DNA of 13,444 bases from Desulfobacterales bacterium (GCA_016735355.1 JAERRQ010000235.1:1-13444); one strand, 5' to 3'; counted from the first letter of the stretch, positions 1 to 8,140 are shown. Made by a program: numbers and translations. Notes: a model not told the origin generated them from the letters alone.

Positions 1-185
1 AGCACGCCCGGCATGATAGGCTCTGCCGGAAAATGACCCTGAAAAAAAGGTTCATTCATGGTCACATTTTTCAGGGCCTTGACTGTTTTTCCTTTTTCGA
101 GCTCAAGGATCCTGTCGACAAGCAGAAAGGGGTATCTATGCGGCAATAATTCCATAATTTTCAGAATATCATATGTGTCATCCAT
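1..185 (-). CDS. fabZ: 3-hydroxyacyl-ACP dehydratase FabZ, N-terminal part (runs off the left edge)
   Basis: Only the first 61 codons are in the window. The translation has the FabZ signatures [13 protein letters not shown] (residues 14-26) and [12 protein letters not shown] (50-61). H51 aligns with the catalytic histidine of the hot-dog dehydratase; the partner glutamate lies beyond the edge. FabZ removes water from 3-hydroxyacyl-ACP in type II fatty acid synthesis in the cytoplasm, and competes with the LpxA/LpxD branch for the same substrate pool. The start ATG (183-185) follows a GGAG (192-195) with 6-nt spacing and lies 14 nt after the lpxD stop, so it is the next gene of the same operon. 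An lpxD-fabZ pair is common; lpxA would be expected beyond the edge (inference). Confidence 0.95.
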   Translation of the reverse strand, partial: MDDTYDILKIMELLPHRYPFLLVDRILELEKGKTVKALKNVTMNEPFFQGHFPAEPIMPGV

Positions 186-199
186 TTTCTTCTCCACCG

Positions 200-1240
200 T
201 CAGTTTTTCTCAATCTTTTTGAGTCTTTTTTCAATCTCCATCAGCTTCTTTTTCAGTTCCGGTAATTTTGGTAGTATATTTTGGACCCTTAACCACAGAC
301 TGTGTGGCATCCCAATCGATCCTGATACAATCGAACCGTCAAGCACCGATTTTGCTATCCCGGACTGGGGGCCTATGGTTACATTATTTCCAATTTTCAG
401 GTGTCCGGCCAGACCGGCCTGCCCGGCCAGAATGGCATTTTTACCGATGGTAGTGCTCCCTGATATTCCAACCTGGGCAACTATAACAGAATTTTCACCG
501 ATAATGACATTATGAGCAATATGAACCAGATTGTCGGTTTTAACACCCTGTTTTATTATCGTCTCTCCAAAAGTTCCGCGGTCGATAGTATTGCCGGCGC
601 CTATTTCTACATCATCTTCTATTCTGACAATACCGGTATGGGTAATTTTATGATACCTGGTTCCGTCAGGCGCAAAACCGAATCCATCACTCCCTATTAC
701 AGAGCCGGCATGAATTATGATTCTGCTGCCAATTCTGCAGCTGTCATAGATAGTTACATTCGGATAGATTTTGACATCATCTCCGATGGTAACATCATCA
801 CCGATAACTACGCCTGGATGCAGGATAACCCGGTCTCCCAAAGTGACGTTTTTTCCCATAACGGCAAAAGGGCCTATCAATGTATCAAGGCCGCATTCCA
901 GATTTCCTCCTATCCGGGCATCCGGACTGATGCCTTTATTTTTTTCGGTAAAATAACCGGGATTGGAAGGAGGATAAAAAAGCGCGAGTACTTTGGTAAA
1001 TGCAACATTGGGATTATCTACCAGGATAAGCTCTTTTCCCGATGCCTGAAATTTTTTAGGAACAATTACAGCTCCTGCAAGGGTCTGATCAATCTTTTTT
1101 AAAAACCCGGCATTACCGGCAAATGTTATTTCGTCAGTTTTAGCGTTTTCAAAGGGAGCTGCGCCGCAAATGTTTTTTAAAGGATCACCCTGAATTTCGC
1201 CGTCTATTAATCCGGCTATATCTTTAATTGATATTTTCAT
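200..1240 (-). CDS. lpxD: UDP-3-O-acylglucosamine N-acyltransferase LpxD
   Basis: A 346-residue protein, close to the usual LpxD length of about 340. Residues 1-100 fit the N-terminal uridine-binding domain. Residues about 105-310 are a left-handed beta helix built of hexapeptide repeats such as [14 protein letters not shown] and IGENSV. The motif [14 protein letters not shown] (237-250) contains the expected catalytic histidine (H243, in AHN). The tail 315-346 is a lysine-rich helix typical of the trimer's C-terminus. The enzyme adds the second 3-hydroxyacyl chain, as an amide, in lipid A synthesis on the inner face of the inner membrane. The gene starts 21 nt after the skp stop and is followed after 14 nt by fabZ. 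The ribosome site is weak (GTGAG close to the ATG), so translation may depend on coupling to skp (inference). Confidence 0.96.
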   Translation of the reverse strand: MKISIKDIAGLIDGEIQGDPLKNICGAAPFENAKTDEITFAGNAGFLKKIDQTLAGAVIVPKKFQASGKELILVDNPNVAFTKVLALFYPPSNPGYFTEKNKGISPDARIGGNLECGLDTLIGPFAVMGKNVTLGDRVILHPGVVIGDDVTIGDDVKIYPNVTIYDSCRIGSRIIIHAGSVIGSDGFGFAPDGTRYHKITHTGIVRIEDDVEIGAGNTIDRGTFGETIIKQGVKTDNLVHIAHNVIIGENSVIVAQVGISGSTTIGKNAILAGQAGLAGHLKIGNNVTIGPQSGIAKSVLDGSIVSGSIGMPHSLWLRVQNILPKLPELKKKLMEIEKRLKKIEKN

Positions 1241-1261
1241 TTACTCACTTTTTCTCAAGTT

Positions 1262-1786
1262 TTATTTAGCTGTTTGATCGTTGTATATTTTTATTATTTT
1301 ATCTGTTATTTCAATTGAATCAGGTGAATATAAAACACCGGCACTATTTTTTTCAACTATAAGCAGGTACCCTTCTTTTTTCCCTATATTCTTTGCAAGC
1401 TTAAAAATATCTTTCTTGATTTTAACAACAAGCTTGTTATTGATTTCATTAAATTCTGTTTTGTATTTTTTTTCAAGCATTTTGAAATCATTTATTTTTA
1501 TTCTGAATTCCCGTTCTTTTTCGTCGCGCATCTCCTTACTCATTACAAGGCTTTCACGATCGAATTTTTTTTTCATTTCCTCGATTTCAGCGCCTTTTGT
1601 TTTAAGAATTTTCTCCATTTCTTTGCCCTTCTCATTGATCTGAGCTTGAGCATCTTTGCCGGCGCTTGAGTTTTGTATAATTTTTTGAAAATCGACTACA
1701 CCAATCCTGGCCACATCAGCAGCTTCAGAAGAAGCAGCAAGAAAGAAAAAAAGAAAACTTGCGAAAATCATTATTCTGTTTTGCAT
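1262..1786 (-). CDS. skp: Periplasmic chaperone Skp/OmpH family protein
   Basis: A 174-residue protein. It starts with a signal peptide: MQNR, a hydrophobic stretch from about 5 to 18, then a likely cleavage near SSEA/ADVA (residues 19-26). The mature part opens with RIGVVDFQKI (27-36), the typical first strand of OmpH-like proteins. Residues about 45-130 form a highly charged, lysine- and glutamate-rich coiled coil, and YLLIVEKNSAGVLY (140-153) is the conserved returning strand. Skp trimers hold unfolded outer-membrane proteins in the periplasm and deliver them to the Bam complex, which fits its place directly after bamA. A longer reading frame begins at 1855 inside the end of bamA. I chose 1786 because a strong GGAGG (1794-1798) sits 7 nt upstream and the signal peptide begins exactly there. 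Confidence 0.93.
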   Translation of the reverse strand: MQNRIMIFASFLFFFLAASSEAADVARIGVVDFQKIIQNSSAGKDAQAQINEKGKEMEKILKTKGAEIEEMKKKFDRESLVMSKEMRDEKEREFRIKINDFKMLEKKYKTEFNEINNKLVVKIKKDIFKLAKNIGKKEGYLLIVEKNSAGVLYSPDSIEITDKIIKIYNDQTAK

Positions 1787-1793
1787 AGTAAAT

Positions 1794-1798
1794 CCTCC
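1794..1798 (-). promoter_or_regulatory. Ribosome binding site that sets the skp start
   Basis: GGAGG on the minus strand, 7 nt before the ATG at 1784-1786. It is the best Shine-Dalgarno match in the operon and supports the short start over the in-frame extension into bamA. Its strength could let skp be made in excess over bamA (inference). Confidence 0.75.
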
Positions 1799-1808
1799 GT
1801 TAATTAAT

Positions 1809-4460
1809 TTAGAAAGCTGAACCCATCGAGAATTCAAAACCTCCGCTGCTTTCACCCTCTTTGGAGTGGATTACTTTTCCGTATTCTATACGGATCGGCC
1901 CCATGGGTGAATTCCATCTGAAACCAAACCCGGCGCTTTTACGTAAACTGCCCAGCCGGATAGGTTCGCCGGTATCATATAAATCGCCTGTGTCAAAAAA
2001 GAGCAACCCGATAATTCCGGCATTGCCGAATAAAGGGAAGCGAAGCTCAAAATTGAACTGCACAAATTTAGTACCGCCTATTTCCGACTCGTAACCCCAA
2101 GAATTCGTTGTTTTGGGACTTAAGTCCTCCCAGTCAAAACCTCGCAGGGAATTGATTCCGCCTAGATAAAAACGCTCATAGTCCGGCAAGTCTCCCCCGG
2201 TATTTCTCCATACAAAACCGGATTTACCATGTAAAAAGTATATAACTTTCCAGAATCCCGGTATATACCACCCTGTTTCAAGGCTGACTTTTGTAAATCC
2301 GATATTTCCTCCCAGCCCCGCGTACTGTATCTTGGCACCATGCTCGGATCCTTCCTGGGGGTTAAAGGTACTGTCCCTTGAATCGTATTTAATGCCTATA
2401 GTGACGCTGCTGGTAGTATTTTCCCCTTGAAGGTCCCACAGAGAATCCGAGGCATCATGGTCTAAATCCTGGATATCTACAAAACTTAAAGAATAACCAA
2501 ATGAAGCCCGAGTAAAATCGAAGATGGGATAACTCATTGTTAATCCGCCGCCCTTGCTATCTGTATCGTATGTATCATAGCTCTTTTTCCAGCTAAATAG
2601 ATCTATACCGGCCGACAAGGGGATATCAAAAAGCCACGGCTCTGTAAAGTTTAAGATAAAGGCGGTGGTCCTTGAACCAAACTGCGATTGCAGAGACACA
2701 ATCTGGCCCTTGCCTAAAAAATTTCTTTGGGTAATGGAGCCGGTTGCAAAAACATTTTCTACGGTACTGTAGCCTCCGCCAAAAGTAAAGGAACCAGTTG
2801 CCTTTTCCGAGACATTGATGTCAAGTATCATCAGGTCGTCGTCGCTTCCTTTTTCCGTATTTACTTTAACTTCTTCAAAATACTCCAGCCTTTTCAGGTT
2901 GCGGATACCCCGTTTCAGCCGGTTTCCCATGTAAAGACCTCGCTCAACGACCGGCAGTTCGCGACGTATTACCTTGTCCCTGGTTTTATTATTGCCGGTA
3001 ATATTGATCCTTTCAAAATAAACGAGTTGCCCCTTGTTTACAATAAATGTGATATTGACTATCAATTCATCCATATTTTTGATAGTCTGGGGTAATATTT
3101 CTGCATAAGCATAACCTGCGTCATTATAGATATCTGTTAATGCCAGTATATCATCGCGTATCACACTGCGGTTATAATATGTTTCTTTAGTAATTTTTAA
3201 AACCGCGATGAGTCTCTCTTTTGACAGTATGAGATCTCCATCTATATCAACTTTCCCAACTTTAAACCGCAAGCCTTCATTGATTTTGAATATGATATAA
3301 ATATCATCCTCTTCAAATGTTACAAGAGGCTCTCCGACCCTGGCCTGAATATACCCATTGTTATGATAAAAACTCTGAAGCATGGCAACGTCCTGGTTCA
3401 GCTGATTCTCGTCAATGCGACCTGAACCGGTTAAGAATGAAAAGAATCCTTTTTTTTTGGTTTTGATTATTTTTTTCAATTGCTTTGCTTTATATATATC
3501 ATTCCCCTGAAATGTAATTTTTCTTATTAATACTTTTTCGCCTTCGTCTACTATTAATTCCAGCTCGGCCTGGTTGTGTTTCAAAGGATGAATTTTATAT
3601 GTTATTGCAGCATTATAATAATGCTTTTCCTTGTAGAGCACCTCAACTCTGGCTATGTCACTACGGATTTGAAAATTGTTCAGGATAGAACCGATTTTTA
3701 AGCTCAAATTTTCCTTGACCTTCTCATCTTTAAAAACCAGGTTGCCGGTAATAGTAATTTTTTTAACAGTCGGTTTTTCTTTTAAATTGAATATTATAAT
3801 TTTTCCATCAGCGCTTTCTTCGGATTCTATGCGAATATCTTCAAAATATCCCATCGCATAAATAGTCCTAAGGTCTTTTGTCAAGCTTTTGGTAAGATAT
3901 ATATCGCCGGGTTTAGTGGCAATTACTCTTTTGATGGCATCTGTTTCTATGCGATCGTTCCCTTTTACAAGTACCTGGACGACCTTTTCCTTTTTAAACA
4001 GTTTCAGGCTGATATCGCCGGCAAGCTTTTCGACTGTTAAGGGCAGGTTCTCTATGCCTTCTCCCCCGACGGAAAAACTGCTTAAAGGCGTTTCACCGTA
4101 TAAATCCATCATTTTTACGGATATGGAAAACTTTTGATCCGAGCCTGTAAAACTTCCCCAGACCACAAAATCGGCTCCGTATTTTATGCCTGCTTTTCTT
4201 ATTTCATCTATGACAGCAGAATCATCTTCAGGGGAATAATCTATGGCTTCGGACTTAACATCCGGTTCTAAGATAATAGCGCCATCCTGTTTAAGATGGG
4301 AACTTATTACTTTAGGTATTTCACTGGTTAAATATAAGAGTTCTTCACCGGCTTCAATTTCAAAAGGGAGAACAGCAACACGAACCGATTCCACAGAATA
4401 TGAGGTGACTGCAGAAAAACAGATAATTGCGATGACTATTAAAGCAAGCTGTTTTATCAT
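1809..4460 (-). CDS. bamA: Outer membrane assembly factor BamA (Omp85), with an extra N-terminal periplasmic domain
   Basis: An 883-residue protein, longer than the roughly 810 of E. coli BamA. Residues 1-22 are a signal peptide. Residues about 25-157 form an extra domain that begins VRVAVLPFEI and contains YGADFVVWGSFTG (94-106). This pattern recalls the alpha/beta domain of TolB N-termini and FlgO-like proteins (family resemblance by eye only). Five POTRA domains follow at about 159-230, 231-312, 313-399, 400-480 and 481-553; most open with a V/I-x-G-N motif such as VKGNDR, ITGNLV, FQGNDI and ITGNNK. Residues 555-883 are the 16-strand barrel, with the loop-6 motif LRGF (772-775) and a terminal beta-signal ending in phenylalanine (FEFSMGSAF, 875-883). 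BamA folds and inserts outer-membrane proteins. It lies 22 nt after lolD and 22 nt before skp. The ribosome site is only a weak GAAG. Confidence 0.96.
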   Translation of the reverse strand: MIKQLALIVIAIICFSAVTSYSVESVRVAVLPFEIEAGEELLYLTSEIPKVISSHLKQDGAIILEPDVKSEAIDYSPEDDSAVIDEIRKAGIKYGADFVVWGSFTGSDQKFSISVKMMDLYGETPLSSFSVGGEGIENLPLTVEKLAGDISLKLFKKEKVVQVLVKGNDRIETDAIKRVIATKPGDIYLTKSLTKDLRTIYAMGYFEDIRIESEESADGKIIIFNLKEKPTVKKITITGNLVFKDEKVKENLSLKIGSILNNFQIRSDIARVEVLYKEKHYYNAAITYKIHPLKHNQAELELIVDEGEKVLIRKITFQGNDIYKAKQLKKIIKTKKKGFFSFLTGSGRIDENQLNQDVAMLQSFYHNNGYIQARVGEPLVTFEEDDIYIIFKINEGLRFKVGKVDIDGDLILSKERLIAVLKITKETYYNRSVIRDDILALTDIYNDAGYAYAEILPQTIKNMDELIVNITFIVNKGQLVYFERINITGNNKTRDKVIRRELPVVERGLYMGNRLKRGIRNLKRLEYFEEVKVNTEKGSDDDLMILDINVSEKATGSFTFGGGYSTVENVFATGSITQRNFLGKGQIVSLQSQFGSRTTAFILNFTEPWLFDIPLSAGIDLFSWKKSYDTYDTDSKGGGLTMSYPIFDFTRASFGYSLSFVDIQDLDHDASDSLWDLQGENTTSSVTIGIKYDSRDSTFNPQEGSEHGAKIQYAGLGGNIGFTKVSLETGWYIPGFWKVIYFLHGKSGFVWRNTGGDLPDYERFYLGGINSLRGFDWEDLSPKTTNSWGYESEIGGTKFVQFNFELRFPLFGNAGIIGLLFFDTGDLYDTGEPIRLGSLRKSAGFGFRWNSPMGPIRIEYGKVIHSKEGESSGGFEFSMGSAF

Positions 4461-4482
4461 AAAAACTTCGATATTTTAAAGT

Positions 4483-5199
4483 CTATATATGGCTATCCGA
4501 AAGCTGTCCATCTATAATAGTAACAACCCTGGACATGAATGAGGCGAGCTCGGCATTATGGGTCACAATAACCAGCGCCATTTCCAGTTCCCGATTCAGT
4601 TCCATCAGCATAGAGTGAATCAGTTGACTATTTTGCCTGTCAAGATTACCGGTCGGCTCATCAGCCAAAAGAATTGCAGGTTTTAGGACAAGAGCCCTTG
4701 CCAGCGCAACTCTCTGCTGCTCACCGCCTGAAAGTTTACCTGAAGTGTGAAAGAGTCTGTCTTTAAGTCCAACCCGTAAGAGGATATCTTCTGCTAACCG
4801 GTTAGCTGTTTTTTTATCCAGCCCATTGATAAGGGGCGGCATCATTACATTTTCAATAGCCGTAAATTCTGATAAAAGATGATGAAACTGAAAGACGAAT
4901 CCGATGGATCTGTTTCTGAATTCAGCAAGATTCGTATCATTAAAGAGTAAAACATCTTTTCCTTGAAAGAGAAGCGCGCCACTGTCCGGCCGATCAAGAG
5001 TGCCTATTATATGCAGGAAAGTCGATTTTCCTATTCCCGATGAACCGACTACAGCGATTGTTTCTCCTTTGCTAATGTTAAAATCGACATCTTGTAAAAT
5101 AGTTATAGATGATCCGATATTGTTGTAACTTTTGCACAGACTGCGCGCGCATATTAAGGTATCATCTTTTTTCAGGTGTCGGTTACAACTGCTATCCAT
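4483..5199 (-). CDS. lolD: Lipoprotein-releasing system ATPase LolD
   Basis: An ABC ATPase of 238 residues from the chosen start. Numbered from that ATG, the Walker A is GSSGIGKST (52-60), the Q-loop glutamine lies in VFQFHHLL (about 104), the signature is LSGGEQQR (156-163), Walker B is ILLADEPT (176-183) and the switch histidine is in VTHN (about 214). LolD drives LolC/E to extract mature lipoproteins from the inner membrane for transfer to LolA. An upstream in-frame TTG (5212-5214) would add five residues. I prefer the ATG at 5197-5199 because GAGG (5209-5212) sits 9 nt ahead of it. That start overlaps the end of lolC by 8 nt, which implies translational coupling and matched subunit amounts. 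MacB-type ATPases look similar, but the adjacent 416-residue permease decides for Lol. Confidence 0.94.
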   Translation of the reverse strand: MDSSCNRHLKKDDTLICARSLCKSYNNIGSSITILQDVDFNISKGETIAVVGSSGIGKSTFLHIIGTLDRPDSGALLFQGKDVLLFNDTNLAEFRNRSIGFVFQFHHLLSEFTAIENVMMPPLINGLDKKTANRLAEDILLRVGLKDRLFHTSGKLSGGEQQRVALARALVLKPAILLADEPTGNLDRQNSQLIHSMLMELNRELEMALVIVTHNAELASFMSRVVTIIDGQLSDSHI

Positions 5200-6442
5200 A
5201 ACGGATAGCCTCAACAGGATTCTGTTTTGACGCCTGTTTTGCCGGATAGAGCGTCGATAAAAAAGAGATTGCCAGGGAAGCTGCTGCTATCATAAGGACA
5301 TCGAAAGCGGCAAGCTGAACAGGAAGGGTTGTAAAATAATATACATCGCCCGGAAGTTCGATGAATTTATAATGTTTAAGCGCCAGACAACCGGCAGTTC
5401 CCAATATAATTCCCGACATTGTTCCGATTGCGCCTATGATCATTCCATGCAGCACAAAAATTTTTTTAATGATTTTATCTGTTGCGCCCATTGCTTTTAA
5501 AATCGCAATATCCTTTGTCTTGCCCATAACCATCATAATCAGGGTGCTTGAAATGTTAAAAGCCGCAACAAGAACGATTAACGACAAAATGATAAACATA
5601 GCTTTTTTTTCGAGTTTCAGAGCCGAAAAAAGGTTATGGTTCATCTGCATCCAGTCTCTGGCCCAGAACGAGTCACCAGGATGTTTGCTGTTAAGATTTT
5701 GAACAATTTTTTTGGCCACATTTCCAGCGTTATAGATATCTTTTACCCGGATACCGATTCCTGAAACAGCATCACCCATGCGCATAATCTTCTGGGCTTC
5801 ACCGAGGTGAATATAGGCCAGGGAGGAATCATATTCATACATTCCGGAGTTGAAAAGGCCGTTAACCCGAAACTGCTTCATCACCGGTATGTGTCCTATC
5901 GGTGAAAGCATACCTTTGGGTGATATAAGGTAAACAACATTACCCTCCATAACCCCAAGGTTTGCGGCAAGATCTTTTCCTAATATTATACCAGGCCTGA
6001 AACCGGCTTTATCTTCCATTGAACCTGTTGTTAAACATTTTCGCAAGGCTGGTTTGTCAAAATTTTTTATCTCCCTGCTTTTCGAGTCCGGATCTATCCC
6101 TCTTACGACTGCTCCTGATACTCCTGATGAGGATCGCAGCATAATCTGAGTATATACATAGGGTGAAGCTGTTTCTACACCGTCAATATTTTTTAACTCA
6201 GCGAGTATTTTCCTGAAATCTGTAAAGGTACGGCCATGGCGCATTAATACAACGTGGGATTCGACTCCCAGGATTCTGGACCTGAAATCTGATTCCGCGC
6301 CTGTCATAACGGCAATCACTATAACAAGCGCCATTACGCCGATTGTAATACCGACCATGGAAAGTATGGTAATAAGAGAAATGAAAGCCTGTTTATGCTT
6401 GGTTCTGAGGTAGCGGCTGCAAATAAAAAATTCAAAGGACAT
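5192..6442 (-). CDS. lolC: Lipoprotein-releasing system transmembrane protein LolC/LolE
   Basis: A 416-residue permease, the normal length for LolC/LolE. It has a first transmembrane segment at about 20-46, a large periplasmic domain at about 47-280, and three more segments at about 281-305, 328-352 and 379-398. The FtsX-type stretch MGKTKDIAILKAMGAT (306-321) carries the cytoplasmic coupling helix that contacts the ATPase. The C-terminus LYPAKQASKQNPVEAIRYG is the classical ending of this family. The protein works with LolD to release lipoproteins toward the outer membrane. Only one permease gene is present here, so the transporter may be a homodimer rather than a LolC-LolE pair (inference; a second copy could lie elsewhere). 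Nothing ahead of the ATG (6440-6442) resembles a strong ribosome site. C versus E cannot be told from the sequence. Confidence 0.93.
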   Translation of the reverse strand: MSFEFFICSRYLRTKHKQAFISLITILSMVGITIGVMALVIVIAVMTGAESDFRSRILGVESHVVLMRHGRTFTDFRKILAELKNIDGVETASPYVYTQIMLRSSSGVSGAVVRGIDPDSKSREIKNFDKPALRKCLTTGSMEDKAGFRPGIILGKDLAANLGVMEGNVVYLISPKGMLSPIGHIPVMKQFRVNGLFNSGMYEYDSSLAYIHLGEAQKIMRMGDAVSGIGIRVKDIYNAGNVAKKIVQNLNSKHPGDSFWARDWMQMNHNLFSALKLEKKAMFIILSLIVLVAAFNISSTLIMMVMGKTKDIAILKAMGATDKIIKKIFVLHGMIIGAIGTMSGIILGTAGCLALKHYKFIELPGDVYYFTTLPVQLAAFDVLMIAAASLAISFLSTLYPAKQASKQNPVEAIRYG

Positions 6443-6458
6443 AAATTATGTGTTTATC

Positions 6459-6479
6459 AACCATTCACGGTTATTGTTA
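6459..6479. repeat. Short fragment of the AACCGTN heptamer repeat
   Basis: Three 7-bp units just upstream of lolC. The first 14 bases (6459-6472) match the start of the larger array at 8236 at 13 of 14 positions. This ties the lolC upstream spacer to the repeat family found around 8091-8494. It may be a decayed copy. Confidence 0.5.
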
Positions 6480-6485
6480 TTTTGC

Positions 6486-6590
6486 TATCGGCTTTAAGAT
6501 AATGATTTTGGGAAGGCCAGAGGGAGGAAGGCGTATAATAATACTCCGACGACCGATAACGCACCCAAAATCTTTACCTTAAAGCCGATA
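6486..6590. repeat. Interrupted inverted repeat spanning the lysS-lolC gap
   Basis: A perfect 13-bp outer arm (TATCGGCTTTAAG, 6486-6498) pairs with 6578-6590. After symmetric 5-nt mismatched stretches, a perfect 9-bp inner arm (GATTTTGGG, 6504-6512) pairs with 6564-6572. That is 22 paired positions in 27-nt arms around a 51-nt centre. The right arm runs over the lysS stop codon (6574-6576) and encodes its last five residues. The layout resembles a small palindromic mobile element of the MITE type, or a large RNA hairpin at the lysS 3' end. No coding gene fills it and I see no target-site duplication. Confidence 0.7.
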
Positions 6591-8061
6591 TCGGTTTCAT
6601 GTGCGGAAAAAGAATTACTTCACGAATTGAAGGTGAATCCGTGAGAAGCATGGTCAGCCTGTCAATCCCGATCCCCTCACCGGCTGTCGGGGGCATACCG
6701 TATTCCAGGGCTTCAATATAGTCAAAATCCATATGGTGAGCTTCCCGGTCGCCTGCTTCCCTTTCTGAAACCTGCTGCATAAAACGATTCTTCTGATCTT
6801 CGGGATCATTAAGCTCCGAAAAGCCGTTGGCGATTTCGTATCCGGCAATAAACAACTCAAAGCGATCTGTAATATCCCGGTTTTTATCATTTTTCCTTGA
6901 AAGAGGTGATACTTCAACAGGATAACCGGTAATAAAGGTCGGCTGAATCAATTGAGGTTCCACCAGAACATCAAAAAGCTTTGTTATAATCTTGCCTATA
7001 CTTCCCGCTTTTGAAATGGCTATTCCCTTAGAGTGCGCATATTCAGTTAATCTCTCCCTGTCTTTTAAAATGTCCGGATCAATACCCCCAATTTCTTCCA
7101 GTGCCTTGAACAAAGTTATTCTGCGCCACTTTCCACTGAAATCAATAATATTGCCCTGGTATTCAATTTTTGTTGCTCCGGTTACATCCAGAGCAATTTT
7201 TGAAAACATCTCTTCAGTTAAATCCATCAAATCTTCATAGGTGGAATAAGCCTGGTAGAATTCAAGCATTGTAAATTCAGGATTATGCCTGGTCGAGACC
7301 CCTTCATTTCTGAAATTTCTGTTGATTTCAAAAACGCGTTCAAAACCCGCCACCACCAGGCGTTTCAGGTACAACTCAGGAGCGATGCGTAGAAAAAGAT
7401 CTATTCCCAAAGCATTATGATGCGTCACAAAAGGCTCGGCTTCGGCTCCACCTGGAAGGGGCTGCATCATGGGCGTTTCCACTTCAAGAAAATCTCGTTT
7501 CAGAAGATATGAACGAACGGATTCGATTATACGTGATCTTTTTACAAAAATATCCCGTACATCGGCATTCATTATTAGATCAATGTAGCGTTGGCGGTAA
7601 CGTTTTTCAGGATCTTTCAGCCCGTGAAATTTTTCAGGCAAAGGCCTCAGGGCTTTACTTAGCAGTTTTAATGCCGTAGCCAGAATGGTCCACTCGCCGG
7701 TTTTTGTTTTAAAGACCCCTCCTTCCAAACCAATAAAATCACCGATATCAAGTTTTTTGAAAAGGTTGTAAGCCTCTGCACCAACCCTGTCTTTTCTGAC
7801 ATAAGCCTGCATCTGACCAGTCCGATCACGAAACCGGATAAAGGCCGACTTGCCGAAGCGGTTTATCGCCATCATTCGACCTGCCGTAACAAAAACAGGC
7901 TCCGAATCATCCATTGAGTCGGAGTTTGTATTTATATGCTTTCTTATGTCGATTATGTCATGTACCACATTAAAATCATTTGGAAAAAGGTCGACACCCT
8001 TGTTTTGAATTTCCAGCAGTTTTTCCTTGCGCTGCTCTATAACCGTCTTTGTTTTATTCAT
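6574..8061 (-). CDS. lysS: Lysyl-tRNA synthetase, class II
   Basis: A 495-residue enzyme of typical length. It charges tRNA-Lys with lysine in the cytoplasm. Residues about 55-140 are the OB-fold anticodon-binding domain (VTAGRMMAINRFGKSAF at 58-74). Class II motif 1 is around 180-204 (FLEVETPMMQPLPGGA). Motif 2 is FRNEGVSTRHNPEFTMLEFY (250-269). Motif 3 is GIGIDRLTMLL (463-473), followed by REVILFPHMKP. The final five residues, ISALR, lie beyond the usual end of the family and are encoded inside the arm of the inverted repeat at 6486-6590. The start ATG (8059-8061) has no good ribosome site. It lies upstream of the lol-bam operon in the same direction, with a 131-nt gap, so it may share transcription by readthrough. 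Confidence 0.97.
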   Translation of the reverse strand: MNKTKTVIEQRKEKLLEIQNKGVDLFPNDFNVVHDIIDIRKHINTNSDSMDDSEPVFVTAGRMMAINRFGKSAFIRFRDRTGQMQAYVRKDRVGAEAYNLFKKLDIGDFIGLEGGVFKTKTGEWTILATALKLLSKALRPLPEKFHGLKDPEKRYRQRYIDLIMNADVRDIFVKRSRIIESVRSYLLKRDFLEVETPMMQPLPGGAEAEPFVTHHNALGIDLFLRIAPELYLKRLVVAGFERVFEINRNFRNEGVSTRHNPEFTMLEFYQAYSTYEDLMDLTEEMFSKIALDVTGATKIEYQGNIIDFSGKWRRITLFKALEEIGGIDPDILKDRERLTEYAHSKGIAISKAGSIGKIITKLFDVLVEPQLIQPTFITGYPVEVSPLSRKNDKNRDITDRFELFIAGYEIANGFSELNDPEDQKNRFMQQVSEREAGDREAHHMDFDYIEALEYGMPPTAGEGIGIDRLTMLLTDSPSIREVILFPHMKPISALR

Positions 8062-8090
8062 ATTTATTCGTTTGGTTTTGTATTTTAATC

Positions 8091-8134
8091 AACCGTTAAC
8101 TGTGAACCGTCAATAGGGAACGTTTACAAAATAT
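8091..8134. repeat. AACCGTN heptamer array, copy 1 (direct)
   Basis: Five degenerate 7-bp units (8091-8125), the first AACCGTT and the third AACCGTC, then a tail. The 44 bp match the block at 8451-8494 at 38 positions by hand alignment, so the two form a long direct repeat about 360 bp apart. It lies directly upstream of lysS. Confidence 0.75.
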
Positions 8135-8140
8135 TGTAAA
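8123..8140. promoter_or_regulatory. Operator-like palindrome upstream of lysS
   Basis: TTTACAA, a 4-nt spacer AATA, then TTGTAAA: a perfect 7+7 inverted repeat 62 nt ahead of the lysS start. The size and symmetry fit a dimeric regulator site or a small hairpin. It does not match the Fnr-type TTGAT-N4-ATCAA arrangement, so I do not assign it to the neighbouring Crp/Fnr protein. Its left half belongs to the repeat block, so it may be only a by-product of repeat sequence. Confidence 0.3.

Noticed and set aside
512..1102. A 196-codon open frame on the plus strand opposite lpxD
   Set aside because: It is antisense to a clear LpxD with a beta-helix repeat; the repeat composition keeps the opposite strand open. 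Its translation shows no recognisable domain.
1787..1855. A 23-residue N-terminal extension of Skp
   Set aside because: It lies partly within the bamA 3' end and would bury the signal peptide; GGAGG at 1794-1798 supports the ATG at 1786.
5200..5214. TTG start for LolD five codons upstream
   Set aside because: The ATG at 5199 has a GAGG at good spacing and the common short overlap with lolC.
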